From positions 1 to 64,000 of the forward strand of contig NZ_JAHBBE010000009.1 of NCBI RefSeq assembly GCF_019331805.1: a DNA stretch of 64,000 nt. The letters run 5' to 3'. The notes under the pieces were generated by a model. It ran no database searches. It was not told the DNA's origin and saw only the letters and a list, made by a program, of their open reading frames with translations. Below are positions 26,882 through 39,708 of the stretch, one piece after another. Position numbers and translations under genes: made by a program. This stretch comes from Bifidobacterium pongonis (GTDB taxonomy: Bacteria; Actinomycetota; Actinomycetes; Actinomycetales; Bifidobacteriaceae). Each line of letters opens with the position of its first letter. The first letter of the stretch is position 1.

Positions 26882-28813
26882 ATGGCCATAAGACCATGGC
26901 GCTACCTTTCCATGCTGGCGGCAGCCGTCATCGCGTTCGTGATGATGATGGGCCCGTCGGCGAACGCGTTCGCGGCGACGTTGAACTACCCGCCGCCCGG
27001 CACGAATCTGCCGTATCGTATCGACGGCATGGATGTGCATATCGGTGCGATCAGGCAGCTGCCCGACGGCAGGCTCGCATACTGCATGAAGGCGGGCGCG
27101 ACTTCCAGCAGCGACTATTCGACAGGCCGCCCGGTGGCGGACAACGGGAATGTGCGTCGCATCGCCTGGCTGGCGAACCGCTACCAGAACAGTCGTGATG
27201 CGAAGACGCACGCCGCCATCGGCGTGCTGGTACATAGGTATATGGAACTCGATGTGCAGGCGTGGGCACGCCATTGGGCGGTCATTTCCGCACAATACCC
27301 GGATCTGGGTGCGATTGCCGATCGCCTGTGGAGCGAAGCCGGCGTGAATTTGCCGATGGGATTGCATGTTTCCAGCCAGATGGTGGAAGGCAAGCGTTCC
27401 GGCTGGGTGGATGTTCTGGTGAAAAGCGACGGCAGGGCGCTCGCGGGCGTTCCTTATGTGGTCAAGTTGAGCGGCCCGGCGCGGTTCGATGGCGGCGGGC
27501 AGTCGGTGAGCGGCGTTTCGGGTGATTCGGCCATCCGTCACACGTGGCATGCCACCGGTGCCGGCGAAGTGACGGTGGATACGCAGTATGAGGTGCCGAG
27601 CGTAATGCAGTTGGTGAGCAGCCAGGATTACGCGTGCTATGGCAGTCAAAGCCAGGTGTCGGGCGACGGCATCGTGTTCAAGGTGCGTAAGGATTTCACG
27701 CCCGGCGTGACCACGGTCGCCTCCAAGAAGATCGTGGATGCCGGTGAGACGGTGAGCGATGAGGTCACGTCCTCCGTGACCGGTGCCGACAGTCATTGGC
27801 CGGACGGCTTGGAATTGCAGGCCAAGGGATACTACTTCGATTCGATTCGCGCCGACGAGCTGGGCGATCCGCTGCGGCCGGGGGATGGCGAAAACGTCGA
27901 GACGTTCCTTGAACGCATCGCGAAGCGTGGGCATAAGCCTGCGGCGTACGGTTCCGCCGCGTTCACCGGTCCGGGGCAGAGCGTGACCGTCACCGCCGTG
28001 ACGCAGCCGGGCGGCGATGCGCAGTACCGTACGCCGACTAGTGGCGGCATCGGCACGTGGGTGTGGGCGTTCGACGCTTCCGAACAGTCGGAAAAGGCCC
28101 GTGAATACGTTACGAAGGATGTCGTCAGCATGTTCCTTGAGGCGCAGGAAACCAATGTGAACCGTTCCAAGGTGGAAGTGGAGTCGACGATCACCGAGCA
28201 CAGCCCGTCATTGGGCGCGCAGCTCAGCGACACCATCACCGTGAACGGATTCCCCGAAGATCATGGGGAATTCAAGGGGAATGAGGAGTTCGGCATCGGT
28301 GCCGACGAGGAGTATGCGCAGGTGAGCGTGTGGTGGTCCGGCGATAGGGATGACCCGGGCAGCGATGACGAGTACCGTCCGTCCGGCGCGGAGGTGCCGC
28401 GGGAGGATGAGCATCACAAGCTGGTCGGCACGTGGGATGTGCCGGCCAGGAACGGGCGCATCCGGGTTGGTGCCGGAGCGTTGGACGCGCATGGCAATCC
28501 GGTGAATATCGTTGCCGAGGAGCATGGCTGGTATGCGTTCGTGTGGACGTTCCCCGGCGATGATCGTGTCATGCCCGCAGCCAGCGCCTACGACGATCAG
28601 TGGGAGCAGGCGAGGGTGGTCGAGGAACCGGAGGAGGATGAGCCGGAAGAGCCTGAGGAGCCTGTTGATGAGGTGGTCGAGGAGTCTGAGGAGCCGGAGT
28701 CGCCGCTGGCTTCGACGGGCAGCGATGTCGCTTTCGCCATCGTCATGGCGGTGATGGCGTTCGCTGCGGGTCTGCTCATCCTGGTCATGGCCCACCGGCG
28801 CGAATCGCTGTGA
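26882..28813 (+). CDS. Secreted, LAXTG-anchored surface protein
   Basis: 643 residues. A signal peptide (hydrophobic about 9-24, then PSANAFA) leads to an exported protein. The C-terminus has an acidic Glu/Pro-rich spacer, the sortase motif LASTG at 609-613 (LAXTG class, recognised by sortase E), a hydrophobic helix and a basic RRESL tail. The region after the signal contains YCMKAG (Cys68) and KTHAAIGVLVHRY (109-121), resembling a thioester adhesin domain but with His where the thioester Gln would be expected. Two or more beta-rich segments follow, similar to VaFE-type repeats (VDAGETVSDEVTS; LGAQLSDTITV). GGAGGA is 5 nt from the ATG. No sortase or pilin gene is adjacent. Role probably adhesion; inference. 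Confidence 0.78.
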   Translation: MAIRPWRYLSMLAAAVIAFVMMMGPSANAFAATLNYPPPGTNLPYRIDGMDVHIGAIRQLPDGRLAYCMKAGATSSSDYSTGRPVADNGNVRRIAWLANRYQNSRDAKTHAAIGVLVHRYMELDVQAWARHWAVISAQYPDLGAIADRLWSEAGVNLPMGLHVSSQMVEGKRSGWVDVLVKSDGRALAGVPYVVKLSGPARFDGGGQSVSGVSGDSAIRHTWHATGAGEVTVDTQYEVPSVMQLVSSQDYACYGSQSQVSGDGIVFKVRKDFTPGVTTVASKKIVDAGETVSDEVTSSVTGADSHWPDGLELQAKGYYFDSIRADELGDPLRPGDGENVETFLERIAKRGHKPAAYGSAAFTGPGQSVTVTAVTQPGGDAQYRTPTSGGIGTWVWAFDASEQSEKAREYVTKDVVSMFLEAQETNVNRSKVEVESTITEHSPSLGAQLSDTITVNGFPEDHGEFKGNEEFGIGADEEYAQVSVWWSGDRDDPGSDDEYRPSGAEVPREDEHHKLVGTWDVPARNGRIRVGAGALDAHGNPVNIVAEEHGWYAFVWTFPGDDRVMPAASAYDDQWEQARVVEEPEEDEPEEPEEPVDEVVEESEEPESPLASTGSDVAFAIVMAVMAFAAGLLILVMAHRRESL

Positions 28814-28893
28814 TGTGATCGCAATGGATATCGCAATGGATATGTAGCGAACGGTTACGGCGAATCGCCCCACGGCGACGTGAGGATATGACA

Positions 28894-28923
28894 AAGGCCG
28901 GGAACCTTGCGATTCCCGGCCTT
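28894..28923. terminator. Intrinsic terminator shared by tRNA-fMet and the surface protein
   Basis: AAGGCCGGGAA (28894-28904) pairs with TTCCCGGCCTT (28913-28923). On the minus strand it follows the tRNA 3' end by 4 nt and is followed by TTTG. Confidence 0.8.
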
Positions 28924-28927
28924 CCAT

Positions 28928-29004
28928 TGGTAGCGGGGCATGGATTTGAACCATGGACCTCTGGGTTATGAGCCCAGCGAGCTACCGAGCTGCTCCACCC
29001 CGCG
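28928..29004 (-). tRNA. Initiator tRNA-fMet (CAT), CCA encoded
   Basis: 77 nt with CAT anticodon in CTGGG-CTCATAA-CCCAG. Initiator features are visible: a mismatch at the first acceptor pair (C1 opposite T72), three consecutive G-C pairs in the anticodon stem, and a start CGCGGGGTGGAGCAG as in known initiators. T-loop GGTTCAAATCC and a templated CCA are present. Confidence 0.95.
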
Positions 29005-29108
29005 ATGGCTTGTCTTTTAGACAGCTCTATCAATCATAAGCGGATGGATGCGCATGTCAACTCCGCGCGTGTCGTGAATGATTCCGGGCCGCTTGGCATG
29101 GTGCGCTG

Positions 29109-29114
29109 CATAAT
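29109..29114 (+). promoter_or_regulatory. -10 hexamer CATAAT of metA, leaderless start
   Basis: CATAAT ends 7 nt before ATG 29122; no Shine-Dalgarno sequence lies between. Confidence 0.45.
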
Positions 29115-29121
29115 GTAAAAC

Positions 29122-30159
29122 ATGCCTATCAAGATTCCCAGTGGCCTTCCGGCCAGAGCCATCCTCGATTCGGAGCGTATCTTCGCGTTGGAGAAGCCCG
29201 AGGCGGAGCGGCAGCGTGTTCGCCCGCTGAGGCTGGTGATCCTGAATCTGATGCCGAAGAAGATCGAAACTGAAACGCAGCTGCTCAGGCTCATCTCGAA
29301 AAGTCCGCTGCAGGTCGAGATCGACTTCATGAAGACCTCCACGCATGAGGCGACGCACGTGTCCGCCGACCATCTCGTGAAATTCTACGAGACCCTGGAC
29401 GCGTTGAAGGACAACTATTACGACGGTTTCGTGGTGACGGGCGCCCCGGTGGAGCACATGCCCTTCGAGCAGGTCGACTACTGGGAGGAATTCCAGCGGA
29501 TCCTCGACTGGGCCTCCACGCACGTGTTCTCCACCATGTACCTGTGCTGGGGCGCGATGGGTGCGCTGTACGAACGTTACGGCGTGCATAAGGTGGATCT
29601 GCCTGAGAAGATCTTCGGCGTTTTCCCGCAGTACCTGCAGGACGAATACTGCTTCCTGACCAACGGTTTCGACGAGATCGCGCTGCAGCCGCATTCCCGT
29701 CTCGCCGGGGTCGACGAGCGTGATGTGCGCGCCAATCCCGATTTGCAGATTCTGACTTGGGGCCCGGAATCCGGCCCTGGCCTGATCGCCACGCGCGATT
29801 TCTCCGAAGTGTTCGCGCTGGGCCATTGGGAGTATGGCAAGATGACGCTCGCCGAGGAGTATGAGCGCGATATGGCCAAGGGCATGACGAACGTGCCGTT
29901 CCCGAAGAACTATTTCCCGCATGACGATCCGAAACTGGAGCCGCTGTTCGCCTGGCGAGCGCACGCGAACCTGCTGTGGCGCAACTGGCTGAACTGGGTG
30001 TATCAGACCACGCCGTACGATCTGACCGAAGTGCCGGAGCTCAGGGCCCATAAGAAGCTCGGTACCGATCGCGCGATCCGGCATGAGCCGGCCGGCCCCC
30101 GCGCCGACGATTTCCATCCGTTCGAACAGGACGGTTACGGTGTGGTCCACGAGCGGTGA
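29122..30159 (+). CDS. metA: Homoserine O-acetyltransferase (MetA fold)
   Basis: 345 residues. MetA-family enzyme of methionine synthesis, class I glutamine-amidotransferase-like fold. Catalytic Cys142 is in YLCWGAMGAL, followed by the His region ALGHWEY and a downstream Glu. Residue 111 is Glu (TGAPVEHM); in characterised MetA proteins Glu at this position selects acetyl-CoA, whereas Gly gives succinyl-CoA specificity, so I infer O-acetylhomoserine as product despite the usual name homoserine O-succinyltransferase. Homoserine would come from the hom product encoded at 56428. Single gene with its own -10 and a stem-loop after it. Confidence 0.93.
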   Translation: MPIKIPSGLPARAILDSERIFALEKPEAERQRVRPLRLVILNLMPKKIETETQLLRLISKSPLQVEIDFMKTSTHEATHVSADHLVKFYETLDALKDNYYDGFVVTGAPVEHMPFEQVDYWEEFQRILDWASTHVFSTMYLCWGAMGALYERYGVHKVDLPEKIFGVFPQYLQDEYCFLTNGFDEIALQPHSRLAGVDERDVRANPDLQILTWGPESGPGLIATRDFSEVFALGHWEYGKMTLAEEYERDMAKGMTNVPFPKNYFPHDDPKLEPLFAWRAHANLLWRNWLNWVYQTTPYDLTEVPELRAHKKLGTDRAIRHEPAGPRADDFHPFEQDGYGVVHER

Positions 30160-30201
30160 TGTGCATCGTATGACAGGCCGGTGTTGCCTGACGATATGAA
30201 C

Positions 30202-30236
30202 CGGCGGCGCCCGAAACGCGATTTCGGACGTCGCCG
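30202..30236 (+). terminator. Stem-loop after metA
   Basis: 30202-30216 pairs with 30222-30236 over 15 positions with one mismatch and one G-T pair. No T-run follows. Confidence 0.5.
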
Positions 30237-30689
30237 ATTCGTATATTGACCTTCAAGAATCCGCCATATGACCATAAAAGCGTCCATAATGTGAACGTGA
30301 AAGTTCTCTCTGTGGACATTTTTGGATTATTCCGCGGCGCCGGGAAAAAGACGGAAAACGTTGTCATGTCGGGGATGTGAGCACTAACATAAATTGCGTT
30401 TTTGTCAACATCGCGTGATTCGGCCATATGCGAAACGCCGAGCGAATCCGTGCAAAATCACGATTTGCCGTCGTCCCCGTTGCGTTCGTCTACGAGATGG
30501 CGAATAATCATCACCTAGCCATTCGAGATTGGATGCCGATGAGGCAGTTTGAATCCCCTCGATTTGCGCCCTGCCGACATGAGCCCGCGAGCCGAACCGA
30601 GATGACTGGAGATGTTACCGACCGGTCACATTGACAAGTTGTTTGGGGATAAACTGGCAACAGGCATGAAGAAGTAGGAGGCGCGAAGA
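30237..30689. other. Long region upstream of the ATP synthase operon
   Basis: About 450 bases without a credible gene and visibly richer in A/T than its flanks. TTGACA (30631) and TAAACT (30650) precede atpB but are only 13 bp apart, too close for a standard promoter. A TGTGGACAT DnaA-box-like site lies near 30311. A 68-codon open frame at 30428-30634 has no ribosome-binding site or recognisable features. Confidence 0.4.
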
Positions 30690-31493
30690 ATGCACGAGAC
30701 GCTAATGTCCGGGCTCACACTTGCCGCGAACGGGCCGGAGATCCCCACCGTTGATGAATTCCTTCCCCCGGAGATCCTTTTCGCCGGTACCCCATTCGCC
30801 ATCAACCGCATCATCCTGGTGCGCCTGGTCATGGTGGTCATCATGTTGGTCGTGCTCGGAGTGAGCGCCGCCAAGGCGAAACTCATCCCCAGCCGCTGGC
30901 AGGGCTTCATCGAGTGGGGCATCGAATACGTGCGCGAGAAGATCGTGTACGAGGTGATGGGCGAGACGCGAGGAAAGCGTTACGTCCCCATGATCACCAC
31001 GCTGTTCTTCACGATCCTGCTGTTCAACATCTGTGGCATCATCCCCGGCATGAACATCGCCGCCACCGCGACGATCATGATGCCGCTGGCATTCGCGCTG
31101 TGGACTTTCGTGCAGTATTGGCGCACCGCCTGCCGTGAGCAGGGCTTCTTCACTTACCTGAAGAAGGAATGCATCCCTCAGGGCGTTCCGGCACCGGTGC
31201 TCATCATCGCCATCCCCATCCAGCTGCTTGACGTGGTCGTCATCCGCCCGGTTTCCCTGACGGTCCGACTCTTCGCCAACATGCTCGCAGGCCACATCAT
31301 CGTGGCACTGTGCTTCTCCGCAACGCAGTTCTTCCTGATCGAAGCCCACAACTGGATGGCCGCATTCGGCGCGGCAACCTTCGTGTTCGGCTTCATCATG
31401 ACCCTGTTCGAAGGCTTCGTGGCGTATCTGCAAGCGTTCATCTTCGCCACGCTTTCCACCGTGTACATCAACCTCAGCTACCCCGAGGACTGA
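30690..31493 (+). CDS. atpB: F1Fo ATP synthase subunit a
   Basis: 267 residues, polytopic membrane subunit that forms the proton half-channels. The essential Arg is in the conserved helix PVSLTVRLFANMLAGH, and the last helices contain the usual FEGFVAYLQAFIFATLS. AGGAGG at 30676-30681 lies 8 nt before the ATG. First gene of atpBEFHAGDC. No atpI-like gene precedes it here. In intestinal bifidobacteria the complex mainly works as an ATP-driven proton pump for acid tolerance (general knowledge). Confidence 0.97.
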   Translation: MHETLMSGLTLAANGPEIPTVDEFLPPEILFAGTPFAINRIILVRLVMVVIMLVVLGVSAAKAKLIPSRWQGFIEWGIEYVREKIVYEVMGETRGKRYVPMITTLFFTILLFNICGIIPGMNIAATATIMMPLAFALWTFVQYWRTACREQGFFTYLKKECIPQGVPAPVLIIAIPIQLLDVVVIRPVSLTVRLFANMLAGHIIVALCFSATQFFLIEAHNWMAAFGAATFVFGFIMTLFEGFVAYLQAFIFATLSTVYINLSYPED

Positions 31494-31514
31494 GTACGCC
31501 AATTAGATTTGTAA

Positions 31515-31781
<267 letters not shown>

Positions 31782-31827
31782 TTCGAAGGAACCGGTAATA
31801 CAACGAACGAAGTGAAAGGAGGCGGAT

Positions 31828-32352
31828 ATGGAGACATTGGCTGAAAGCGGAATCATGCTGTTCGTCCCGAAGGTGTACGACATCGTCTGGTCGGCCATCA
31901 TTCTGGTCATCGTCGCCCTGTTCTTCTACAAGTTCTTCCTGCCTAAGTTCCAGGCCGTGTTCGATGAGCGTGCGGCAAAGATCGAGGGAGGCATCGCCAA
32001 GGCCGAGCAGGCCCAGAAGGATGCCGACGAGGCCAAGGCCAAGTACGAGGCTCAGCTGAGCAACGCACGCGTCGAGGCTTCCAAGATCCGCGACGACGCA
32101 CGCGCCGAGGCTTCCCATATCGTTGCCGACGCCCGTTCCCGCGCGGAGGCCGACGCCAACCAGATCACCGCCAGCGCGCAGCGTGCCATCGCATCGCAGC
32201 AGCAGCAGGCCCTGGTTTCGCTCAAGGGCGAGGTCGGCGCTCTGGCTACGGCTCTGGCAGGCAAGATCCTGGGCAGCGAGCTCCAGGACGAGAAGGTGCA
32301 GTCTTCCATGATCGATCAGCTGATCGACGGCATGGACTCGGACAAGCAGTGA
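31828..32352 (+). CDS. atpF: ATP synthase subunit b
   Basis: 174 residues: one N-terminal membrane helix (VYDIVWSAIILVIVALFFYKF) and a long Ala/Glu/Lys-rich amphipathic helix that dimerises to form the peripheral stalk. FLPKFQAVFDERAAKIEGGI is typical of the family. AAAGGAGG lies a few bases upstream of the ATG. Gene order follows the usual operon. Confidence 0.95.
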   Translation: METLAESGIMLFVPKVYDIVWSAIILVIVALFFYKFFLPKFQAVFDERAAKIEGGIAKAEQAQKDADEAKAKYEAQLSNARVEASKIRDDARAEASHIVADARSRAEADANQITASAQRAIASQQQQALVSLKGEVGALATALAGKILGSELQDEKVQSSMIDQLIDGMDSDKQ

Positions 32353-32382
32353 TATCAGGCAGAGAGAAAGGCAGGTGACATC

Positions 32383-33210
32383 ATGCGAGGAGAAGCGTCT
32401 CGTATTTCGGATCGCGAATCGCGTGATTTGCTGGCATCCAAGCTGCGTGATACCCGCGAGGATGCATGGCGCATCGGCAATGAGCTGTTCGTCATCACCT
32501 CGCTGCTCGATGGCAACATCCGCATCGAACGTGCGCTTACCGACGTGTCACGACCCCTTGAGGACAAGGTTGCGTTCCTGAAGACCCTGCTGGGCGATCA
32601 GGTGCATCCGATGACGATGGAGATCATGACCGAAGTCGTCAAGCGTCGCTGGAGCCGCGCGACGGATATCGCGAACGCAGTCGAGGACTTCGGCGTGGAC
32701 GCGATGATGTACTACGCGGACGCCACCGACAGCACGCTGCAGGTAGCCATCGAACTGGCGGAACTGCATTCCGCGCTGCTGAACATGCCGGTGGTGCGTG
32801 CCAAGCTCTACGACGAATCCGCGACGAGCGAGGCCCGAGTCAAGTTCTTCCACGAACTGTTTGACGACAAGGGACTCAACAAGGTCACGATGCGTCTGGC
32901 CGAGCATGCCACCGAAAACCTGCGCAAGCGCCGTTATCTGGAAACCATTCAGTGGCTGATCAACAAGCTTTCCCGCCACATGGGAGAGTCCATGGTCACC
33001 GTGACCACGGCGACGCCGCTGAGCCAGGCCCAGATCGACAAGCTGATCGCAGTGTACTCCAAGAAAGTCGGACGCCCGGTCCACATCAACTCCGTGGTCG
33101 ACCCGTCCGTGCTCGGAGGCATGCGTGTGCAGGTGGGCGACGAAGTCACGGACAACACCGTGGTGGCGCAGCTGGAGAACTTGCAGCGCAGCGTGAAGAC
33201 CGTATCCTGA
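32383..33210 (+). CDS. atpH: ATP synthase subunit delta
   Basis: 275 residues, longer than the roughly 180 of proteobacterial delta, as in other actinobacteria. The N-terminal helical domain binds the top of the alpha subunits; the C-terminal part with VNTATPLSQ-like residues (VTTATPLSQAQIDKL) and VDPSVLGGMRVQVGDEVTD is the conserved OSCP signature. It joins the peripheral stalk to F1. Not a b-delta fusion, because atpF is a separate complete gene. Confidence 0.95.
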   Translation: MRGEASRISDRESRDLLASKLRDTREDAWRIGNELFVITSLLDGNIRIERALTDVSRPLEDKVAFLKTLLGDQVHPMTMEIMTEVVKRRWSRATDIANAVEDFGVDAMMYYADATDSTLQVAIELAELHSALLNMPVVRAKLYDESATSEARVKFFHELFDDKGLNKVTMRLAEHATENLRKRRYLETIQWLINKLSRHMGESMVTVTTATPLSQAQIDKLIAVYSKKVGRPVHINSVVDPSVLGGMRVQVGDEVTDNTVVAQLENLQRSVKTVS

Positions 33211-33263
33211 ACGGCCCTCAACGCTGAACAAACAGATTTTTATACAACAACAAAGGAGAGATC

Positions 33264-34892
<1,629 letters not shown>

Positions 34893-34895
34893 TCC

Positions 34896-37290
<2,395 letters not shown>

Positions 37291-37291
<1 letters not shown>

Positions 37292-37584
37292 TGAGCGAAA
37301 AAGCCACGATGCAGGTGAACATCGTCTCCGCCGCACACCCCGTGTGGAGCGGCGAGGCGTTGCAGGTCACCATTCCCGCCTCCGGCGGTCAGATGGGTAT
37401 TCTGCCTAATCACGAGCCTGTGCTCACGCTGATTAAGCAGGGTAAGCTTGCCGTGGTTGAGAAGAATGGTTCCCGTCACGTGATCGAGGTTGCGGACGGA
37501 TTCATCTCCTTCGACTCGAACAAGCTCACCGTTGCGGTCGAGGACGCCGGCACGCTTAAGCAAGCGGAAGAAGACGCCGAGTAA
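37291..37584 (+). CDS. atpC: ATP synthase subunit epsilon, short form
   Basis: 97 residues: the N-terminal beta-sandwich (VNIVSAAHPVWSGEALQVTIPA, GQMGILPNHEPVLTLIKQG) is complete, but the C-terminal helix pair that inhibits F1 in longer homologues is absent, leaving only a short AEEDAE tail. Short epsilon is known in some actinobacteria. The gene overlaps atpD by one base and ends the operon, followed by an intrinsic terminator. Confidence 0.95.
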
Positions 37585-37609
37585 CCGCACTGACGATATC
37601 GTCTCCTTG

Positions 37610-37637
37610 GGGCGGCATTCCGAAAGGGATGCCGCCC
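37610..37637 (+). terminator. Terminator of the atp operon
   Basis: GGGCGGCAT (37610-37618) pairs with ATGCCGCCC (37629-37637), followed by TTCT. Confidence 0.8.
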
Positions 37638-37692
37638 TTCTGCTATGTTTGGCGGCTGATTTGTGGGCCGGGCGAAGATTGGGCCCATGCGC

Positions 37693-37698
37693 TAGGGT
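37693..37698 (+). promoter_or_regulatory. -10 hexamer TAGGGT of nucS, leaderless start
   Basis: TAGGGT ends 8 nt before ATG 37707 and excludes the longer open frame that begins upstream. Confidence 0.45.
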
Positions 37699-37706
37699 GG
37701 GCTGTT

Positions 37707-38411
37707 ATGCGAATTTTGGTTGCCGATTGCTCTGCCGAATATTCGGGCCGTCTGAACGCCTCGCTGCCGCTCGCCAAACGCGTGCTGCTGGTCAAGGCCG
37801 ACAACAGCCTGCTGATCTTCTCCGAACTGGGATCATACAAGCCGCTGAACTGGATGGCGGCCCCCTGCACGCTCAAGGACATCACCCCGCCGAACGCGGA
37901 CGACGACGTGGATACGCCCGCACCCGAAAAAGTGCTTCGCGTGACATCCGACAAAACCTCCGACGTGCTCGAAGTCACCCTGCAGCACATCTACTCCGAC
38001 GAAACCTACGATCTGGGCGAGGATCCGGGACTCATCAAGGACGGCGTCGAAGACCACCTGCAGCATTACCTGGCCGAACAGATCGAACGCATCGGCGAAG
38101 GCGCGAAACTCGTCCGCCGTGAATACCCGACCGCCATCGGCCCGGTGGACATCATGGCCACCGATGCGAACGGCGAACACGTCGCCATCGAAATCAAACG
38201 ACATGGCGGCATCGACGGCGTGGAACAGCTCACCCGCTACTGCGAACTGCTGAACCGCGACCCGCTGCTCGCGCCGGTGCATGGCATCTTCGCCGCGCAG
38301 ACCATCACCCCGCAGGCCCGCGTACTCGCCGAAGACCGCGGATTCCGTTGCCTGATCCTCGACTACGAGGAGATGAAGGGCACGGAAGACGATTCGCTAC
38401 GACTCTTCTAG
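37707..38411 (+). CDS. nucS: Mismatch endonuclease NucS/EndoMS
   Basis: 234 residues. The start MRILVADCSAEYSGRLNASLP matches the family N-terminus. The C-terminal nuclease domain carries the catalytic elements of a PD-(D/E)XK fold: GPVDIMA, then VAIEIKRHGGIDGVEQLTRY with the E-x-K pair. NucS cuts both strands at mismatches and replaces MutS/MutL in most actinobacteria; I see no mut gene in the window. The start is decided by TAGGGT 8 nt upstream. It runs toward the histidine kinase gene with a 25-nt gap. Confidence 0.93.
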   Translation: MRILVADCSAEYSGRLNASLPLAKRVLLVKADNSLLIFSELGSYKPLNWMAAPCTLKDITPPNADDDVDTPAPEKVLRVTSDKTSDVLEVTLQHIYSDETYDLGEDPGLIKDGVEDHLQHYLAEQIERIGEGAKLVRREYPTAIGPVDIMATDANGEHVAIEIKRHGGIDGVEQLTRYCELLNRDPLLAPVHGIFAAQTITPQARVLAEDRGFRCLILDYEEMKGTEDDSLRLF

Positions 38412-38436
38412 GCCTGTTTCCGATTCGGTTTCCGGT

Positions 38437-39633
38437 TTATTTATTGCCCGGCTTGGGCATCGGTTCGCCGGTCGTGTTCCGCAACGGAATCGCCGCGTGG
38501 AAATCCCATCGGTCGGTGGAACGTTCAACGGCCCACTGCCCGTGAATCGCTTCGACGGCTTTCCGGTACCGTTCCAAGCCGGAGTGCAGGCCGGCGCCGG
38601 CGTTCGGTTTTGGCTTGTCGGAAAGATCGATGCTGCATGAGTCTGCCGACCATGCGATCAGCATGGTGTACCTGCCGGAAGGGTCGGCGTGTTTGGCGAT
38701 ATTGCCGAAAAGCTCCCGTATGAGGCCGAGTATCAATACTGCCGTGTCGCCATCGATGGAGGACGGTTCCGTGCCCAAGCGGATTACGTCGCCGGAGAAA
38801 CCACCTGTCGCAAGATTGCCCCGGCATACATGGATAACCTCGTCAAGTTCACGCAGGGCGTTCCCGGTATCAGGCTGAGGGGAAGGTGCCGTTCCATCCT
38901 GCCGGATAGGGGCTTTGTCATCTTCGAGCGTGAGGATGGCTTTTCTGGTGTGTGTTAGGGCGTCAAGAGCCATAGCGCGAATATTCGACCATACTTCGCG
39001 CTGACCTTCCTCACAGGTCGACAGCTGATGCTCGGCCATCATGACGATGTCGCTCAGATCGTTCGTCGTATAGTCATGAAGATTCTGCGCGATACCGGCG
39101 TTGGCGAGCAGTGTCTGCTCCCGTTGCATGTGCCGTTGCTGTTCGCCGTTCTTGCGGATGAGCGTGCTGACGCACAGCGTCAACGCAACAAGGCACGGGA
39201 AGGAAAGCAGATTGTTGTTGATTGTCGGGAACGCGACGGCATAAGGGGAGAGGACGATGGCGCCAAGCAACGCGATACCGGCCAGAACGGCTTCGATGAG
39301 ATCCGAATAACCGATGAATCCCACCGCAAGCAGCGCCAGAAGCAGCATTGGTACGAACGCGATTCCGCCGAAGAGGAAATCGGCCACGGATAAGGCGATG
39401 ATCGCGTAGCAGCCGTGATTCGGAACGGACGCGAACCATCCTGTGGTGAGAATCATGATGAGTGCGCAACCGAGGTGCCAAGGCCAGCGCGACCAGTCAG
39501 ACACCCAATCGACGCCGACGTTAATGACCGCGATGGCCCCCAGAAGACCAACGACTGCGGCGAATGCGCCATGTGGTGCATGCGCCGCGAGCCGGGTTGC
39601 GATTCCTCGACGAATGATGGTGGGATGTTGCAT
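38437..39633 (-). CDS. NarL-type sensor histidine kinase
   Basis: 398 residues. Five to six N-terminal membrane helices (about 22-160) with very short outer loops, so it probably senses within the membrane or a lipid-soluble or peptide signal. The phosphoacceptor is His186 in IAQNLHDYTTNDLS (HisKA_3-like). The ATP-binding domain has an N-box LIRELFGNIAKHA and a late DLSDKPKPNAGAGLHSG glycine region, somewhat degenerate. AAGGAAC precedes the ATG. It lies downstream of the LuxR-type regulator on the same strand, 75 nt apart, and the pair faces the DUF2712-like/ABC cluster, which it probably controls. Confidence 0.88.
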   Translation of the reverse strand: MQHPTIIRRGIATRLAAHAPHGAFAAVVGLLGAIAVINVGVDWVSDWSRWPWHLGCALIMILTTGWFASVPNHGCYAIIALSVADFLFGGIAFVPMLLLALLAVGFIGYSDLIEAVLAGIALLGAIVLSPYAVAFPTINNNLLSFPCLVALTLCVSTLIRKNGEQQRHMQREQTLLANAGIAQNLHDYTTNDLSDIVMMAEHQLSTCEEGQREVWSNIRAMALDALTHTRKAILTLEDDKAPIRQDGTAPSPQPDTGNALRELDEVIHVCRGNLATGGFSGDVIRLGTEPSSIDGDTAVLILGLIRELFGNIAKHADPSGRYTMLIAWSADSCSIDLSDKPKPNAGAGLHSGLERYRKAVEAIHGQWAVERSTDRWDFHAAIPLRNTTGEPMPKPGNK

Positions 39634-39670
39634 CGATCGTTCCTTGAATGGGAAGGGCGCTGGGCTACGT

Positions 39671-39699
39671 CAGGTTATGCCAGGTATGCCAGGTTATGC
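39671..39699. repeat. Triple tandem repeat CAGGTTATGC / CAGGTATGC / CAGGTTATGC
   Basis: Three head-to-tail units of 10, 9 and 10 bases lie in the short gap between the regulator stop and the kinase start. Spacing of about one helical turn would suit cooperative binding, but slippage is equally possible. Confidence 0.6.
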
Positions 39700-39708
39700 C
39701 CGATTGCG

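Noticed and set aside
30428..30634. 68-codon open frame upstream of atpB
   Set aside because: No ribosome-binding site, no recognisable motif, and composition matches the surrounding intergenic DNA.
30631..30655. TTGACA...TAAACT promoter for the atp operon
   Set aside because: The two hexamers are only 13 bp apart, too short for a standard promoter.
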